A stretch of 64,000 bases of DNA from Microbacterium suwonense (GCF_030296555.1 NZ_AP027728.1:1240001-1304000), one strand, 5' to 3'. Shown: positions 1 to 9,266, counted from the first letter of the stretch. The notes: generated by a model not told the origin, from the sequence alone. A program made the numbers and translations.

Positions 1-1628
1 GTGAACAACCAGGTCGGATTCACGACCCTGCCCACCGATTCGCGCACCTCGGTGTACGCGACGGACGTCGCCAAGACCATCCAGGCGCCGATCTTCCACG
101 TGAACGGCGATGATCCCGAGTCGGTCATCCACGTCGCCCAGCTGGCCTTCGAATACCGCGAGCGATTCCACAGCGATGTCGTGATCGACCTGGTCTGCTA
201 CCGTCGCCGCGGTCACAACGAGGGCGATGACCCCTCGATGACCCAGCCGCTGATGACCGACCTGATCCAGGCCAAGCGCTCGGTGCGCAAGCTGTACACC
301 GAGGCCCTGGTGGGACGCGGTGACATCACCCAGGAGGAGTACGACCAGGCCAAGGCCGACTTCCAGGCCCGCCTGGAGGTCGCCTTCGCCGAGACGCATG
401 CCGCCGAGACCGGGGCCACCCCGATCGCACCCGAGCTGAACCAGGTCGACAGCCAGGTCGGCTCCCCCGACTTCACCGGCGTGCCGCTGGAGGTCGTGCA
501 CCTGATCGGCGATGCACACGCCAACAAGCCCGATGGCTTCACCGTGCACAGCAAGCTGCAGCAGCAGCTCGACAAGCGCGTCACCATGAGCCGCGAGGGC
601 GGCATCGACTGGGGCTTCGGAGAGCTGCTGGCGTTCGGCTCACTGCTCGTCGAGGGCACCCCGGTGCGCCTGGCCGGCCAGGACTCGCGCCGCGGCACCT
701 TCGTGCAGCGCCACGCTGTGCTGCACGATCGCAACAACGGTCAGGAATGGCTGCCGCTGACCAACCTCTCCGACAACCAGGGGCGCTTCTTCGTGTACGA
801 CTCGCTGCTCAGCGAGTATGCGGCACTGGGCTTCGAGTACGGCTACTCGGTGGAGAACACCGAGGCGCTGGTGCTCTGGGAGGCGCAGTTCGGCGACTTC
901 GTCAACGGCGCGCAGTCGGTCATCGACGAGTACGTCTCGGCCGCCGAGCAGAAGTGGGGCCAGCAGTCCGGCCTGGTGATGCTGCTGCCGCACGGCTACG
1001 AGGGCCAGGGACCCGATCACTCCTCCGCGCGCATGGAGCGCTTCCTGCAGCTGTGCGCGCAGGAGAACATGATCGTCGCCCGTCCGTCGACGCCGGCCTC
1101 CTACTTCCACCTGCTGCGTCGTCAGGCGTACGCGCGTCCGCGCAAGCCGCTGATCGTCTTCACACCGAAGGCGATGCTGCGTCTGCGCGGGGCGACCAGC
1201 CAGGTCGAGGACTTCACGAAGGGTCGCTTCGAGCCGGTCATCGATGATGATCGCGCTCTCGATCGCGATGCGGTCAAGCGCGTGCTCGTGCACTCGGGCA
1301 AGATCCACTGGGATCTGGTCAACGAGCTGGACAAGAACCCGAACGCCGAGATCGCGCTGGTGCGCCTCGAGCAGTTCTACCCCACCCCGATCGATGCGCT
1401 GAAGGCGATCACCGACTCGTACCCGAATGCCGAGCTGGTCTGGGTGCAGGACGAGCCCGAGAACCAGGGGCGTGGCCGTTCCTCGCCCTCGAGTTCGCCG
1501 AGGTTCCCGGCGACCGTCAGTTCCGCGCGATCTCGCGGCCGGCCGCCGCCTCACCGGCGACCGGATCCTCGAAGGTGCACGCGGTCGAGCAGGCCGCACT
1601 GCTCAAGCAGGCCCTGACCCTGGGCTGA
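1..1628 (+). CDS. kgd: Multifunctional 2-oxoglutarate decarboxylase/dehydrogenase E1 (Kgd/SucA), 3' part, frameshifted
   Basis: This is the C-terminal ~540 residues of the thiamine-diphosphate E1 enzyme that acts on 2-oxoglutarate in the TCA cycle; the gene enters the window already open (the first bases read NNQVGFTT). RRRGHNEGDDPS (about nt 200-235) and LLPHGYEGQGPDHSS (about nt 985-1030) are signature stretches of actinobacterial Kgd, and the final SSKVHAVEQ tail matches the family. The tail is only readable after a -1 shift: at the G run 1467-1470 one G is missing, so ENQG should continue AWPFLALEF and stop at 1626-1628 rather than 1617. The upstream acyltransferase-like domain lies outside the window. 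The family identity is very sure; the shift is probably a sequencing error. Confidence 0.95.
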
Positions 1629-1644
1629 CACCCGCGTACGACGA

Positions 1645-1680
1645 CGGCCCCGCCTCCCGGAGAACCAGGAGGCGGGGCCG
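1645..1680. terminator. Bidirectional stem-loop terminator between kgd and the Eis-like gene
   Basis: A perfect 13-bp stem (CGGCCCCGCCTCC, 1645-1657, pairing with 1668-1680) with a 10-base loop lies between two convergent genes. There is no T tract, as is common in high-GC actinobacteria. Confidence 0.85.
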
Positions 1681-1707
1681 ATCCGCGTCAGCATCCGGTG
1701 CTGTGCG

Positions 1708-3000
1708 TCAATACCAGATGCTCAGCACGGGCGCGCGGTCGGCAGCGAATGCTGCAGTCAGCGCATCGATGACATGCGACTCTGCCTGCACGCGCCCCGC
1801 CGCAGCCAGACTGCTCGCACGCACGCCGCCCGCGAAGATCGCGGAGAGCTCGGCGACGCCCAGCGTGACATCGGCCGCATCGTCTGTGCTCTCCACCTGG
1901 GCCCGGCCATCGGCACCGACTCGCATCCGCCAGCGTCCGGAGGCGAACCCGAGCGGGTCGTCGACTGCGAGGACGACGTCCAATGGCCGCTGGTATGTCC
2001 GCGCGGTCAGCGACGCCACCACATCCAGGATGCGCAGCCAGCCGTGGTCGTGCACCTCCACGCCCACCGCACGCTGATCGGCGACCAGCCACGGCAGCGG
2101 GTCGTCGACGGGGCGCAGGTCGACGGTGGCGCGGGTGACGAGGTCATGCGAGATGACGAACTGCCAGATCGCCCGCAGCGCCTCGTCCGTCGCCGTGACG
2201 ATCGTGCGGATGCGCAGTTCGAAGCGGAACTGACCGGGGATCTCGGAGAGTGTGTAGGCCATGACGCCCTGCACAGTGCCGTCGGCGTCGAGATAGCGGA
2301 TGCCGCGCACGGCCGCCCCATCCTTGTCGTCCACTCCGAGACCGGCCAGGCGAAGCCAGCGGCCGCGCCAGCCCGGGATCTGTCCTGCGCGCGCGCCGCG
2401 GGACACGTCGTGCAGACGCGCCAGCTGATCAGCCAGCTCCTCCCTGTCTGTGTAGAGCAGGCGTCCGGCGACCGGTGCGGCAGCCCAGCCGGCGCGTGCG
2501 GTGTCGATCGTCATCCGCGCCACAGGCACAGCCGAGGAGAACCCGTAGCGGCCGTAGATCGTCGCCTCCGACACCGTCAGCCCGACCATCGGCACCCCTG
2601 CAGCCGAGGCCGCGCGCAGCTCGCCCTCCAGAAGAGCGCGGGCGATCCCGCGCCGGCGGTGCGTGCTGGCCACGGTGACCGAGCTGATCGCCCACATGTC
2701 CAGTTCTCCGCCCGGAACGGTGAGCGAGGTCACCCAGCTGTTGACGGTGGCGATGGGCAGACGCCCCGCTGTCGCGTCGAACACGCCGAGATTGCGGCGC
2801 TCCCGGGTGGTCTCGCGCGACTGTGCGAGGGCCTCGCCGGTCGGCTCCTGGTCGTGGAAGCCGCGCGCATCGGCACGCTGGAAGCCGTCGAGGTCGGCAT
2901 CCGACGTCGTGTCGATGAGTCGGTATTCGAGTCCCACCTTCTGCAGGCGCTGCTGCGATGTGGGGTCGACCGGATGTACTGTGCGGTGCGATTCGCTCAT
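1708..3000 (-). CDS. Eis-family GNAT N-acetyltransferase
   Basis: The 430-residue product has the three-part Eis layout: an N-terminal GNAT fold with an acetyl-CoA loop RRRGIA (115-120), a second degenerate GNAT region, and a C-terminal SCP2-like domain. The tyrosine in IYGRYG (148-153) sits where Eis enzymes keep the general acid. The chain ends SIWY; in this family the C-terminal carboxylate is used in catalysis. Eis enzymes acetylate amines such as aminoglycosides or lysine side chains; the natural substrate here cannot be read from sequence. It is a single-gene unit, convergent with kgd. The ATG start is supported by a -10 box six bases upstream, implying a leaderless message. Confidence 0.9.
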   Translation of the reverse strand: MSESHRTVHPVDPTSQQRLQKVGLEYRLIDTTSDADLDGFQRADARGFHDQEPTGEALAQSRETTRERRNLGVFDATAGRLPIATVNSWVTSLTVPGGELDMWAISSVTVASTHRRRGIARALLEGELRAASAAGVPMVGLTVSEATIYGRYGFSSAVPVARMTIDTARAGWAAAPVAGRLLYTDREELADQLARLHDVSRGARAGQIPGWRGRWLRLAGLGVDDKDGAAVRGIRYLDADGTVQGVMAYTLSEIPGQFRFELRIRTIVTATDEALRAIWQFVISHDLVTRATVDLRPVDDPLPWLVADQRAVGVEVHDHGWLRILDVVASLTARTYQRPLDVVLAVDDPLGFASGRWRMRVGADGRAQVESTDDAADVTLGVAELSAIFAGGVRASSLAAAGRVQAESHVIDALTAAFAADRAPVLSIWY

Positions 3001-3012
3001 CGTCCCAGCCTA
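3001..3012 (-). promoter_or_regulatory. Leaderless -10 box of the Eis-like gene
   Basis: On the minus strand TAGGCT (3012-3007) is followed by six bases and then ATG, so transcription should start at or next to the start codon. There is no Shine-Dalgarno sequence. Confidence 0.6.
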
Positions 3013-3032
3013 GGACGCCGGGATCGCCGAGC

Positions 3033-3278
3033 TCAGTGCGCGCTGGCCTGCACCTCGCGCAGACGGGCGAAGACCTGCGCGCGCAGCTCTTCGGGGGCGC
3101 TCTCCTTGCAGGCACGGGCGATGACCTCGGTCAGCGTCGTTGCGACGAGGGCCTCGTCCTTGCAGGACTGGCAGTTCTCCAGGTGCGCGCGGATCTCGGA
3201 ATGCTCTGTGGCGCAGATCTCGTTGCGGAGGTACTCCTCCAGATCTTTACGCGCCTTCTCACAGCCGCAGTCGGTCAT
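3033..3278 (-). CDS. rsrA: Zinc-binding anti-sigma factor, RsrA/RshA type
   Basis: This 81-residue ZAS protein should bind and silence the sigma factor encoded just upstream and release it on disulfide stress. H32-x3-C36-x2-C39 is the HxxxCxxC zinc motif. Further cysteines at 4, 6 and 22 are candidate redox or metal partners; in RsrA the fourth zinc ligand lies in the N-terminal part. It overlaps the sigma gene by four bases (ATGA), the usual arrangement for sigma/anti-sigma translational coupling. The family call is firm, while the exact redox behaviour is inferred. Confidence 0.92.
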   Translation of the reverse strand: MTDCGCEKARKDLEEYLRNEICATEHSEIRAHLENCQSCKDEALVATTLTEVIARACKESAPEELRAQVFARLREVQASAH

Positions 3279-3868
3279 TTCCTGCTCCTCGGTTCAGCCG
3301 CGACGATTCCTCGCTCGGCGGCGTAGTCGGCCAGCAGCTCCCGCAGCATCCGCCTGCCACGGTGCAGACGGCTCATCACGGTGCCGATGGGGGTCTTCAT
3401 GATGTCGGCGATCTCCTGGTAGGCGAATCCCTCGACATCCGCCAGGTACACGGCCAGCCGGAAGTCCTCCGGCACCTCCTGCAGCGCGTCCTTGACCGCG
3501 GATGCCGGCATCCGGTCGATCGCCTCGGCCTCGGCCGAGCGGCTGCTGGATGCCGTGGTCGACTCCGCGCCGCCGAGCTGCCAGTCCTCGAGTTCGTCGA
3601 TCGTGCCCTGGTAGGGCTCGCGCTGACGCTTGCGGTAGATGTTGATGTAGGTGTTCGTCAGGATGCGATACAGCCAGGCCTTCAGATTCGTCCCCTGGGA
3701 GAACGACGACCATGCCGCGTACGCCTTCACGAACGTCTCCTGAACCAGATCGGCGGCGTCTGCGGGGTTGCGCGTCATGCGCATGGCCGCCGCATAGAGC
3801 TGGTCCATGAAGGGGATCGCCTGCTCCTCGAAATCGCGTCGAGGGTCGCTGGGGGCTGTGTCGTCCAT
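3275..3868 (-). CDS. sigR: ECF RNA polymerase sigma factor, SigR/SigH type
   Basis: This sigma factor likely drives the thiol-oxidative stress regulon (thioredoxin, mycothiol and protein-quality genes in relatives). Region 2 contains [13 protein letters not shown] and [13 protein letters not shown]; region 4 contains [20 protein letters not shown]. RsrA follows with a 4-base overlap. I chose ATG 3868 (197 residues, MDDTAPSD) because TAGACT lies eight bases upstream (3882-3877), matching the leaderless promoters common in this window. An in-frame GTG (3871) and a longer form from ATG 3934 (219 residues, preceded by GAGG) are alternatives; two starts would recall the long and short forms known for Streptomyces SigR. 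Confidence 0.9.
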   Translation of the reverse strand: MDDTAPSDPRRDFEEQAIPFMDQLYAAAMRMTRNPADAADLVQETFVKAYAAWSSFSQGTNLKAWLYRILTNTYINIYRKRQREPYQGTIDELEDWQLGGAESTTASSSRSAEAEAIDRMPASAVKDALQEVPEDFRLAVYLADVEGFAYQEIADIMKTPIGTVMSRLHRGRRMLRELLADYAAERGIVAAEPRSRK

Positions 3869-3977
3869 CACGGGCCAGTCTAGGCCGGTGAGCTCCAACT
3901 CAGCAGTCTCGTCGAACGCCAGCACTGCGGACATCCCTCACCTCATCTCACTACGCTCTGCGCGTCGCAGGCTTCAC

Positions 3978-3983
3978 TAGGCT
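3978..3983 (+). promoter_or_regulatory. -10 box TAGGCT of aroA
   Basis: TAGGCT is eight bases upstream of the aroA ATG at 3992 with no ribosome site between, implying a leaderless or nearly leaderless message. It lies in the divergent gap shared with sigR. Confidence 0.55.
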
Positions 3984-3991
3984 TAGAACCG

Positions 3992-5311
3992 ATGAGCACT
4001 GAACGGTATTCCCCCCCCGCACGTGGCGCGTACCGCGCACCCGTGACCGGATCGCCCGTGCATGCCACCGTGACGATTCCGGGATCGAAGTCCCTCACCA
4101 ATCGCGAGCTGATGATCGCAGCGATCGCCGATGGCCCTGGTCGCCTGCTGCATCCGCTGCACTCCGACGATTCGCGCCGCATGGTCGACGCGCTGCGAGC
4201 TCTCGGCGTCGGCATCGAGGAGGTTCCCTCGGATGGCCTGTACGGGCCCGACCTGCTCGTCACACCTGCCCCGCTGGCCGGCGACGTCACGATCAACTGC
4301 GGTCAGGCCGGCACGGTGATGCGCTTCATCGCGCCGCTGGCTGGCCTGGCCTCCGACGACGTGCATCTGACCGCCGACGCGAACGCACTGCACCGTCCGA
4401 TGGGCGCGCTGATCACGGGGCTGCGCGATCTGGGCGTCGACGTCGACGACGAGGGCACCTGGTCGCTGCCGTTCACCGTGCGCGGGCGCGGCAGGATCCG
4501 CGGCGGTCGTGTGGAGATCGACGCCTCCGACTCCAGTCAGTTCGTCTCGGGTCTGCTGCTGGCGGCACCCCGCTTCGACGTGGGGCTGCACCTGGTGCAC
4601 ACCGGCGAGCACCTGCCGAGCCTTCCGCACATCGACATGACCATCGAGTCGCTCAGCCGCCGTGGAATCCGCATCGAGCGTCCTGCCGTGGGCGAATGGC
4701 TGGTGGAGGCCGGAGTGCCGCGTGCGAAGGACGTCGCCATCGAGCCGGATCTGTCGAATGCGGCACCCTTCCTGGCAGCGGCGCTGGTGACCGGCGGAGA
4801 GGTCACCGTGTCGGGCTGGCCGCTGCACTCCACGCAGCCCGGCGCGCTGCTGCCCGACATCCTGCACGCGCTCGGCGCACACACCAGCCGGCATGCCGGA
4901 GCGCTCACGGTGCGCGCCGGCGACGGCATCCGAGGACTCGACATCGACCTGTCGGCGGCCAGCGAGCTGACACCGACGATCGCAGGGCTCGCCGCTTTCG
5001 CCGACGGCCCCACCACGATACGCGGCGTCGGTCACATCCGCACCCATGAGACCGACCGGATCGCGGCGCTGATCGGGAACCTGCGTGCATTGGGCTGCGA
5101 GGCCGAGGAACTGCCCGATGGCCTGCGCATCACCCCGCGTCCACTGCACGGCGGCGCATGGCCGGCGCACCACGATCACCGGATGGCCACCACCGGCGCC
5201 TTGATCGGGCTGCGGGTTCCCGACGTCGAGATCGACGACATCGGCACCACCGCGAAGACGCTCCCCGAGTTCACGCAGCTGTGGGAGCAGCTGACGGGCG
5301 CCATCGCGTGA
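3992..5311 (+). CDS. aroA: 3-phosphoshikimate 1-carboxyvinyltransferase (EPSP synthase)
   Basis: Cytosolic shikimate-pathway enzyme joining shikimate-3-phosphate and phosphoenolpyruvate; the glyphosate target in plants. The 439 residues show the N-terminal GSKSLTNRE loop (K33), NCGQAGTVMRF (102-112, the PEP-loop region), SDSSQFVSGLL, the catalytic-loop region around ELTPTIAG, and the C-terminal HHDHRMA motif. The stop overlaps the GTG start of rsgA by four bases, so the two are translationally coupled, as aroA and rsgA are neighbours in many actinobacteria. The reading frame is intact. Confidence 0.97.
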   Translation: MSTERYSPPARGAYRAPVTGSPVHATVTIPGSKSLTNRELMIAAIADGPGRLLHPLHSDDSRRMVDALRALGVGIEEVPSDGLYGPDLLVTPAPLAGDVTINCGQAGTVMRFIAPLAGLASDDVHLTADANALHRPMGALITGLRDLGVDVDDEGTWSLPFTVRGRGRIRGGRVEIDASDSSQFVSGLLLAAPRFDVGLHLVHTGEHLPSLPHIDMTIESLSRRGIRIERPAVGEWLVEAGVPRAKDVAIEPDLSNAAPFLAAALVTGGEVTVSGWPLHSTQPGALLPDILHALGAHTSRHAGALTVRAGDGIRGLDIDLSAASELTPTIAGLAAFADGPTTIRGVGHIRTHETDRIAALIGNLRALGCEAEELPDGLRITPRPLHGGAWPAHHDHRMATTGALIGLRVPDVEIDDIGTTAKTLPEFTQLWEQLTGAIA

Positions 5312-6348
5312 GCTGGCTGGGCGAGGACGACCTCGACGAATTCGATGAGTTCGACGAGAGCAGCGTGCGGACCCGCCCGAACCCCAAGGCCAACCGGCCG
5401 CGCACCAAGCGCCGCCCAGCCCACGAGGATGCGCAGATCGGCCGCGTGCTCGGCGTCGACCGCGGGCGGTACAACGTGCTGATGGCCGAGGACCGCCCCG
5501 ACGAGCGCATGGTGACCGCGGTACGGGCCCGCGAGCTGCGGCGCTCCCCGATCGTGACCGGAGATCGCGCCCGGGTGGTGGGCGACACCTCCGGCGAAGA
5601 GGGCACGCTCGCCCGCATCGTCGGGCTGACCGAGCGCACGTCGCTGCTGCGGCGCAGCGCCGATGACACCGACCAGGTGGAGCGGGTGATCGTCGCCAAC
5701 GCCGACCAGATGCTCATCGTCGTCGCGGCGGCCGATCCGGAGCCGCGGGCCCGTCTCGTCGACCGCTATCTGGTGGCGGCGCTGGATGCCGGCATCCGTC
5801 CGCTCCTGGTGGTGACCAAGACCGACCTGGCCGACCCGGCCGCATTCCTGTCGCATTTCGACGGACTCGACCTGACGGTGTTCACCAGTGCCCACGAGCG
5901 AATGCCCGTGACCGAGATCGGCGCGGCGCTGGCCGGGCACTCCACAGTGTTCGTCGGCCATTCCGGCGTCGGCAAGTCCACCCTCGTGAACGCACTCGTC
6001 CCCAGTGCGGACCGCGCGACCGGGCACGTCAACGAGGTCACCGGTCGTGGTCGGCACACCTCCTCGTCGACCGTGTCGCTGCGCTATGTCGGCCCAGGCG
6101 GGCGCGGGTGGGTGATCGACACCCCCGGTGTGCGCTCCTTCGGCCTGGGTCATGTCGACCCCGCGAACATCCTCGCCGCGTACACCGAGCTGGCCGCGAT
6201 CGCCGAGGAGTGCCCCCGCGGCTGCACGCACCTCCCGGACGCGGCGGACTGCGCCCTGAACGAGGCCGCTGCCGAGGGGACGCTGAATGAGACCGGGCGT
6301 GCACGCCTGGAATCGCTGCAGCGGCTGCTGCAGACGTTCGGCGGATAG
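5308..6348 (+). CDS. rsgA: Ribosome small-subunit-dependent GTPase A
   Basis: Late 30S-subunit maturation GTPase with the circularly permuted motif order that defines the family: G4 TKTD (170-173) comes before G1 GHSGVGKS (217-224) and G3 DTPG (271-274). An OB-fold domain precedes the GTPase and a zinc knuckle (C302, C306, H308, C315) follows. The N-terminal 35 residues are acidic then basic (DEFDEFDE, RPRTKRR), as in actinobacterial members. The GTG start at 5308 overlaps the aroA stop (GTGA), giving 346 residues. Its own stop codon TAG is part of the next gene's -10 box. Confidence 0.96.
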   Translation: MSWLGEDDLDEFDEFDESSVRTRPNPKANRPRTKRRPAHEDAQIGRVLGVDRGRYNVLMAEDRPDERMVTAVRARELRRSPIVTGDRARVVGDTSGEEGTLARIVGLTERTSLLRRSADDTDQVERVIVANADQMLIVVAAADPEPRARLVDRYLVAALDAGIRPLLVVTKTDLADPAAFLSHFDGLDLTVFTSAHERMPVTEIGAALAGHSTVFVGHSGVGKSTLVNALVPSADRATGHVNEVTGRGRHTSSSTVSLRYVGPGGRGWVIDTPGVRSFGLGHVDPANILAAYTELAAIAEECPRGCTHLPDAADCALNEAAAEGTLNETGRARLESLQRLLQTFGG

Positions 6349-6351
6349 GCT
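6346..6351 (+). promoter_or_regulatory. -10 box TAGGCT of bcp overlapping the rsgA stop codon
   Basis: TAGGCT begins with the rsgA stop (TAG 6346-6348) and is six bases upstream of the bcp GTG at 6358, so bcp should also be made from its own leaderless transcript. Confidence 0.55.
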
Positions 6352-6357
6352 GGAGGG

Positions 6358-6834
6358 GTGACCACGACACGCCTGGAACCCGGAACCGCCGCCACCGACT
6401 TCACACTGCTCGATCAGGACGACGCCGCTATCTCGCTGTCCGACCTGCGCGGCACGAAGGTCATCTTGTACTTCTACCCCGCGGCGATGACCCCCGGCTG
6501 CACGACGCAGGCGTGCGACTTCCGCGACAGCATCTCCTCCCTGCAGGCCGCCGGCTATACCGTGCTGGGCGTCTCCCGCGACTCCACGGCGAAGCTGCGG
6601 GAGTTCCGCGAGCGCGACGGCCTGACCTTCACCCTGCTCAGCGATCCCGACCACTCCGTGCACACCGCGTACGGCGTCTGGGGCGAGAAGATGAACTACG
6701 GCAAGGTCATCGAGGGTGTCATCCGCTCGACGTTCGTCATCGACGAGCAGGGTGCGATCACGCTGGCGCAGTACAACGTCAAGGCGACAGGGCACGTGGC
6801 GCGGCTGCGCAAGGCCCTCGGCATCGACGGCTGA
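6358..6834 (+). CDS. bcp: Thioredoxin-dependent thiol peroxidase (Bcp/PrxQ)
   Basis: Cytosolic peroxiredoxin that reduces hydroperoxides. The 158-residue AhpC/TSA fold carries TPGCTTQACDF, with the peroxidatic cysteine C47 and a resolving cysteine C52 five residues later, the 1-Cys/2-Cys arrangement of the Q subfamily. The start is GTG 6358, chosen from the -10 box six bases upstream. It lies downstream of rsgA and is convergent with a small membrane gene only six bases away. Probably part of the thiol-stress response with nearby SigR; no SigR promoter was seen. Confidence 0.94.
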   Translation: MTTTRLEPGTAATDFTLLDQDDAAISLSDLRGTKVILYFYPAAMTPGCTTQACDFRDSISSLQAAGYTVLGVSRDSTAKLREFRERDGLTFTLLSDPDHSVHTAYGVWGEKMNYGKVIEGVIRSTFVIDEQGAITLAQYNVKATGHVARLRKALGIDG

Positions 6835-6840
6835 CGCCGG

Positions 6841-7256
6841 TCAGGCCTCGTCTTCGGGCGCGCCGCGCCCGTGCAGCCGCGGATCGGCGGCGCCGTCGTG
6901 GCGCACCGCCGCGATCAGGGAGATCAGTCCGCCGATGCCGGCCGCGCCGAGGATGAGCACGAAGACCCACGGCGTGGGCTGGATGCTCAGTGCCGCCAGC
7001 GCGAGCGCGATGCCGAGCACCTGGAACACGATGCCCCCGAACGCGCCCAGGATGCGCGACGCAGCACCCCGACCGCGAAGGCGAACAGCGCCACGGCGCC
7101 GATGAGCGTGAGGACGATGAGCGCCACACCGCTGGCGAGCGATGACGCGTCTCCGCCGCCGAGCGCGAACAGCTCGACCAGGGCGATCACCGTGATCGCC
7201 AGGCCCTCGACGGCCAGGACAGCCCCTGCGATTGCGGCCGGTCCGATGCGGTGCAC
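6841..7256 (-). CDS. Small four-helix membrane protein (frameshifted)
   Basis: About 138 residues, mostly membrane-spanning: roughly four hydrophobic helices (AAIAGAVLAVEGLAITVIAL, GVALIVLTLIGAVALFAFAV, FQVLGIALALAAL, WVFVLILGAAGIGGLISLIA) and a charged tail ending GAPEDEA. One frame carries the first two helices and another the last two. They join at the C run 7034-7038 if one C is restored, giving a continuous chain. GTG 7256 is preceded by GGGAGGAG at ribosome-site spacing. No function is recognised; it resembles the small integral membrane proteins often found near whiB1 in Microbacteriaceae. Confidence 0.7.
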
Positions 7257-7458
7257 GTGCTCTCCTCCCAAGAGTTGTCTGAAAACCCTTGATTTCATGT
7301 CTTCTCTGTAACAGAATGGTCAAAGCCATGTGCTCCCACATCGGAGTGGGGCGGGCATTTCGCCCGCATGACCAGGGTAGCTGACTCCCGATCCGCTTCC
7401 CGAACTCGCGTGCCGCATCGCGGCCACCACACCGAACAACAATTCTGAGGAGCCATCA

Positions 7459-7707
7459 ATGGACTGGCGCGATAAAGCGGCATGCCTTACCGTCGACCCC
7501 GAGCTGTTCTTTCCGGTCGGAAACACCGGACCGGCGGTCGACCAGATCGAGAAGGCGAAGGCCGTCTGCGCCACTTGCACCGTCACCGAGATCTGCCTGC
7601 AGTACGCGCTCGAGTCCGGTCAGGACTCCGGCGTCTGGGGTGGGCTCTCCGAGGACGAGCGCCGCGCGCTGAAGCGCCGCGCTGCCCGCGCACGCCGCGC
7701 CGGCTGA
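7459..7707 (+). CDS. whiB1: WhiB-family iron-sulfur transcription factor, WhiB1 type
   Basis: An 82-residue Wbl protein with four cluster cysteines (C9, C37, C40, C46), the GVWGG turn and a basic C-terminal DNA-binding tail (KRRAARARR). The start MDWRDKAAC and the DPELFFPVGN and QDSGVWGG segments match WhiB1, an essential nitric-oxide-sensitive regulator that binds the primary sigma factor in mycobacteria. A ribosome site GAGGAG precedes ATG. A long upstream region (7257-7458) includes a GCGGGC/GCCCGC hairpin (about 7352-7368) that could lie in the leader; no role is known. The adjacent pdtaS keeps the mycobacterial order. Confidence 0.95.
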   Translation: MDWRDKAACLTVDPELFFPVGNTGPAVDQIEKAKAVCATCTVTEICLQYALESGQDSGVWGGLSEDERRALKRRAARARRAG

Positions 7708-7720
7708 TCCCCCTGCTTTC

Positions 7721-7753
7721 GAAGACCCGGCCCGGACCACGGGCCGGGTCTTC
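7721..7753. terminator. Bidirectional stem-loop terminator between whiB1 and pdtaS
   Basis: A perfect 14-bp stem (GAAGACCCGGCCCG 7721-7734 with 7740-7753) and a five-base loop sit between convergent genes. Confidence 0.9.
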
Positions 7754-7793
7754 GCACGTGAGGCGGAGCGCGCAGGCCCACCGTGCATGTGCG

Positions 7794-9266
7794 TCAGGCG
7801 GCGATCCACCTCATCGGTATCTCGATGGTCACCCGCGTGCCGTCACCCTCGCTGCCCTTCCAGTCGATCGTCCCGCTGAGCTCGCCCTGGATGAGCGTAC
7901 GGATGATCTGCGTGCCGAGACCCTGCCCGATCCGGCCGTCCGTGAGTCCGTGCCCGGTGTCGGTGACGGTGACCCGCAGCTGCTCGGCGGTGCGCACCGC
8001 CTCGATGCTCACGACGCCCTCCTGGCCCGCCAGCCCGTGTTCGACGGCGTTGGTCACCACCTCGGTCAGAGCCAGCGCGAGTGGCGTCGCGTATTCGCTC
8101 GGCAGCATGCCGAAGCGCCCCTGCAACTGAGTGCGGGCGCGGGTGTTGGGGGCCGCGGCGACCTCGGCGACGAGTTTGAGCACACGGTCGAAGACCTCAT
8201 CGAAGTCGACGGTCTGCGACAGCCCGCTGGCGAGGGTGTCGTGGACGACGGCGATCGACTCCACTCGACGCATGGCCTGAGTCAGCGCCTCCCTGGCCTC
8301 GTCGGAGTGCGTGCGGCGTGCCTGGATGCGCAGCAGCGAGCCGACGGTCTGCAGGTTGTTCTTGACGCGGTGGTGGATCTCCCGGATCGTGGCGTCCTTG
8401 GTGATGAGCTCCTGCTCCTGATGACGCAGCTCGGAGACGTCACGGCATAGGACGATCGCGCCGATCCGTGTGCCGAGATCCTTCAGCGGTATCGCGCGCA
8501 GCGAGACGGTGACCCCGCGCGCCTCCATGTCGGTGCGCCATGGAGCTCGCCCGGTGACGACGACGGGGAGCGACTCGTCCACCTGCCGCGACGGCGGGAT
8601 GATCCGCGTGGTCACCTCGGCGAGGGACTCGCCCTCCAGTTCGTCCTCGAAACCCATCCGGTTGAAGGCCGACAGCGCGTTCGGGCTCGCGAAGGTCGAG
8701 ATCCCGTCGACGTCCAGGCGGATCAGCCCGTCGGATGCTCGCGGCGCGCCACGACGGGGCGCGGTGGGCGCCGACAGATCCGGGAACTCTCCTGTGGTGA
8801 TCATCCGGAACAGATCGTTCGCGCACTCGTCGAAGCTGATCTGCTGACGCGAGGGCATCCGCGCCTCGCCCAGGTTCGTGTGACGGGTGAGAACGCCGAT
8901 CACCGACCCCTCCTCGTGTCTGCGCACGATCGGCACCGCGCGGACACGGGTGGGGATCTCCTCGAACCAGTCCGGCGACGACGAGTCGACGATCTCACTG
9001 GACTCGAATGCCGCGTGCACCTGTGTGCGCCACTGCGGACGCACCTTCTCGCCGACGATGTCTCGGTAGAACAGGGTCGCAGCGCCGCTGGGCCGGGAGT
9101 GCGCGACTGCGATGAACGAGCCGTCTGAGGTCTCGATCCACATCACGATGTCGGCTGAGGCGAGGTCGGCGAGCAGCTGCCCATCGCCGGCAAGGCGGTG
9201 GAGCCATTCGATATCGGCGGCGTTCAGACGGCCCTGGGCGTCTGCGATATTACTGAGCGTTGACAC
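7794..9266 (-). CDS. pdtaS: Two-component sensor histidine kinase, PdtaS type
   Basis: A 490-residue soluble kinase with no membrane segment. An N-terminal GAF-like domain (about 1-160) and a PAS-like domain (about 175-285) are followed by the HisKA_2 motif REIHHRVKNNLQTV (phosphoacceptor probably H298) and an HATPase_c domain with TEVVTNAVEHG and DTGHGL. In M. tuberculosis PdtaS phosphorylates the RNA-binding antiterminator PdtaR; that partner is not in this window. The GTG start is set by TAGGCT (9278-9273) six bases upstream. It is convergent with whiB1, as in mycobacteria. Confidence 0.93.
   Translation of the reverse strand: MSTLSNIADAQGRLNAADIEWLHRLAGDGQLLADLASADIVMWIETSDGSFIAVAHSRPSGAATLFYRDIVGEKVRPQWRTQVHAAFESSEIVDSSSPDWFEEIPTRVRAVPIVRRHEEGSVIGVLTRHTNLGEARMPSRQQISFDECANDLFRMITTGEFPDLSAPTAPRRGAPRASDGLIRLDVDGISTFASPNALSAFNRMGFEDELEGESLAEVTTRIIPPSRQVDESLPVVVTGRAPWRTDMEARGVTVSLRAIPLKDLGTRIGAIVLCRDVSELRHQEQELITKDATIREIHHRVKNNLQTVGSLLRIQARRTHSDEAREALTQAMRRVESIAVVHDTLASGLSQTVDFDEVFDRVLKLVAEVAAAPNTRARTQLQGRFGMLPSEYATPLALALTEVVTNAVEHGLAGQEGVVSIEAVRTAEQLRVTVTDTGHGLTDGRIGQGLGTQIIRTLIQGELSGTIDWKGSEGDGTRVTIEIPMRWIAA

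Noticed and set aside
1774..3402. Plus-strand 542-codon open frame opposite the Eis-like gene and rsrA
   Set aside because: Antisense shadow of recognisable genes; no family features or ribosome site.
5176..6795. Minus-strand 539-codon open frame opposite rsgA/bcp
   Set aside because: Shadow frame; RsgA and Bcp motifs on the plus strand explain the region.
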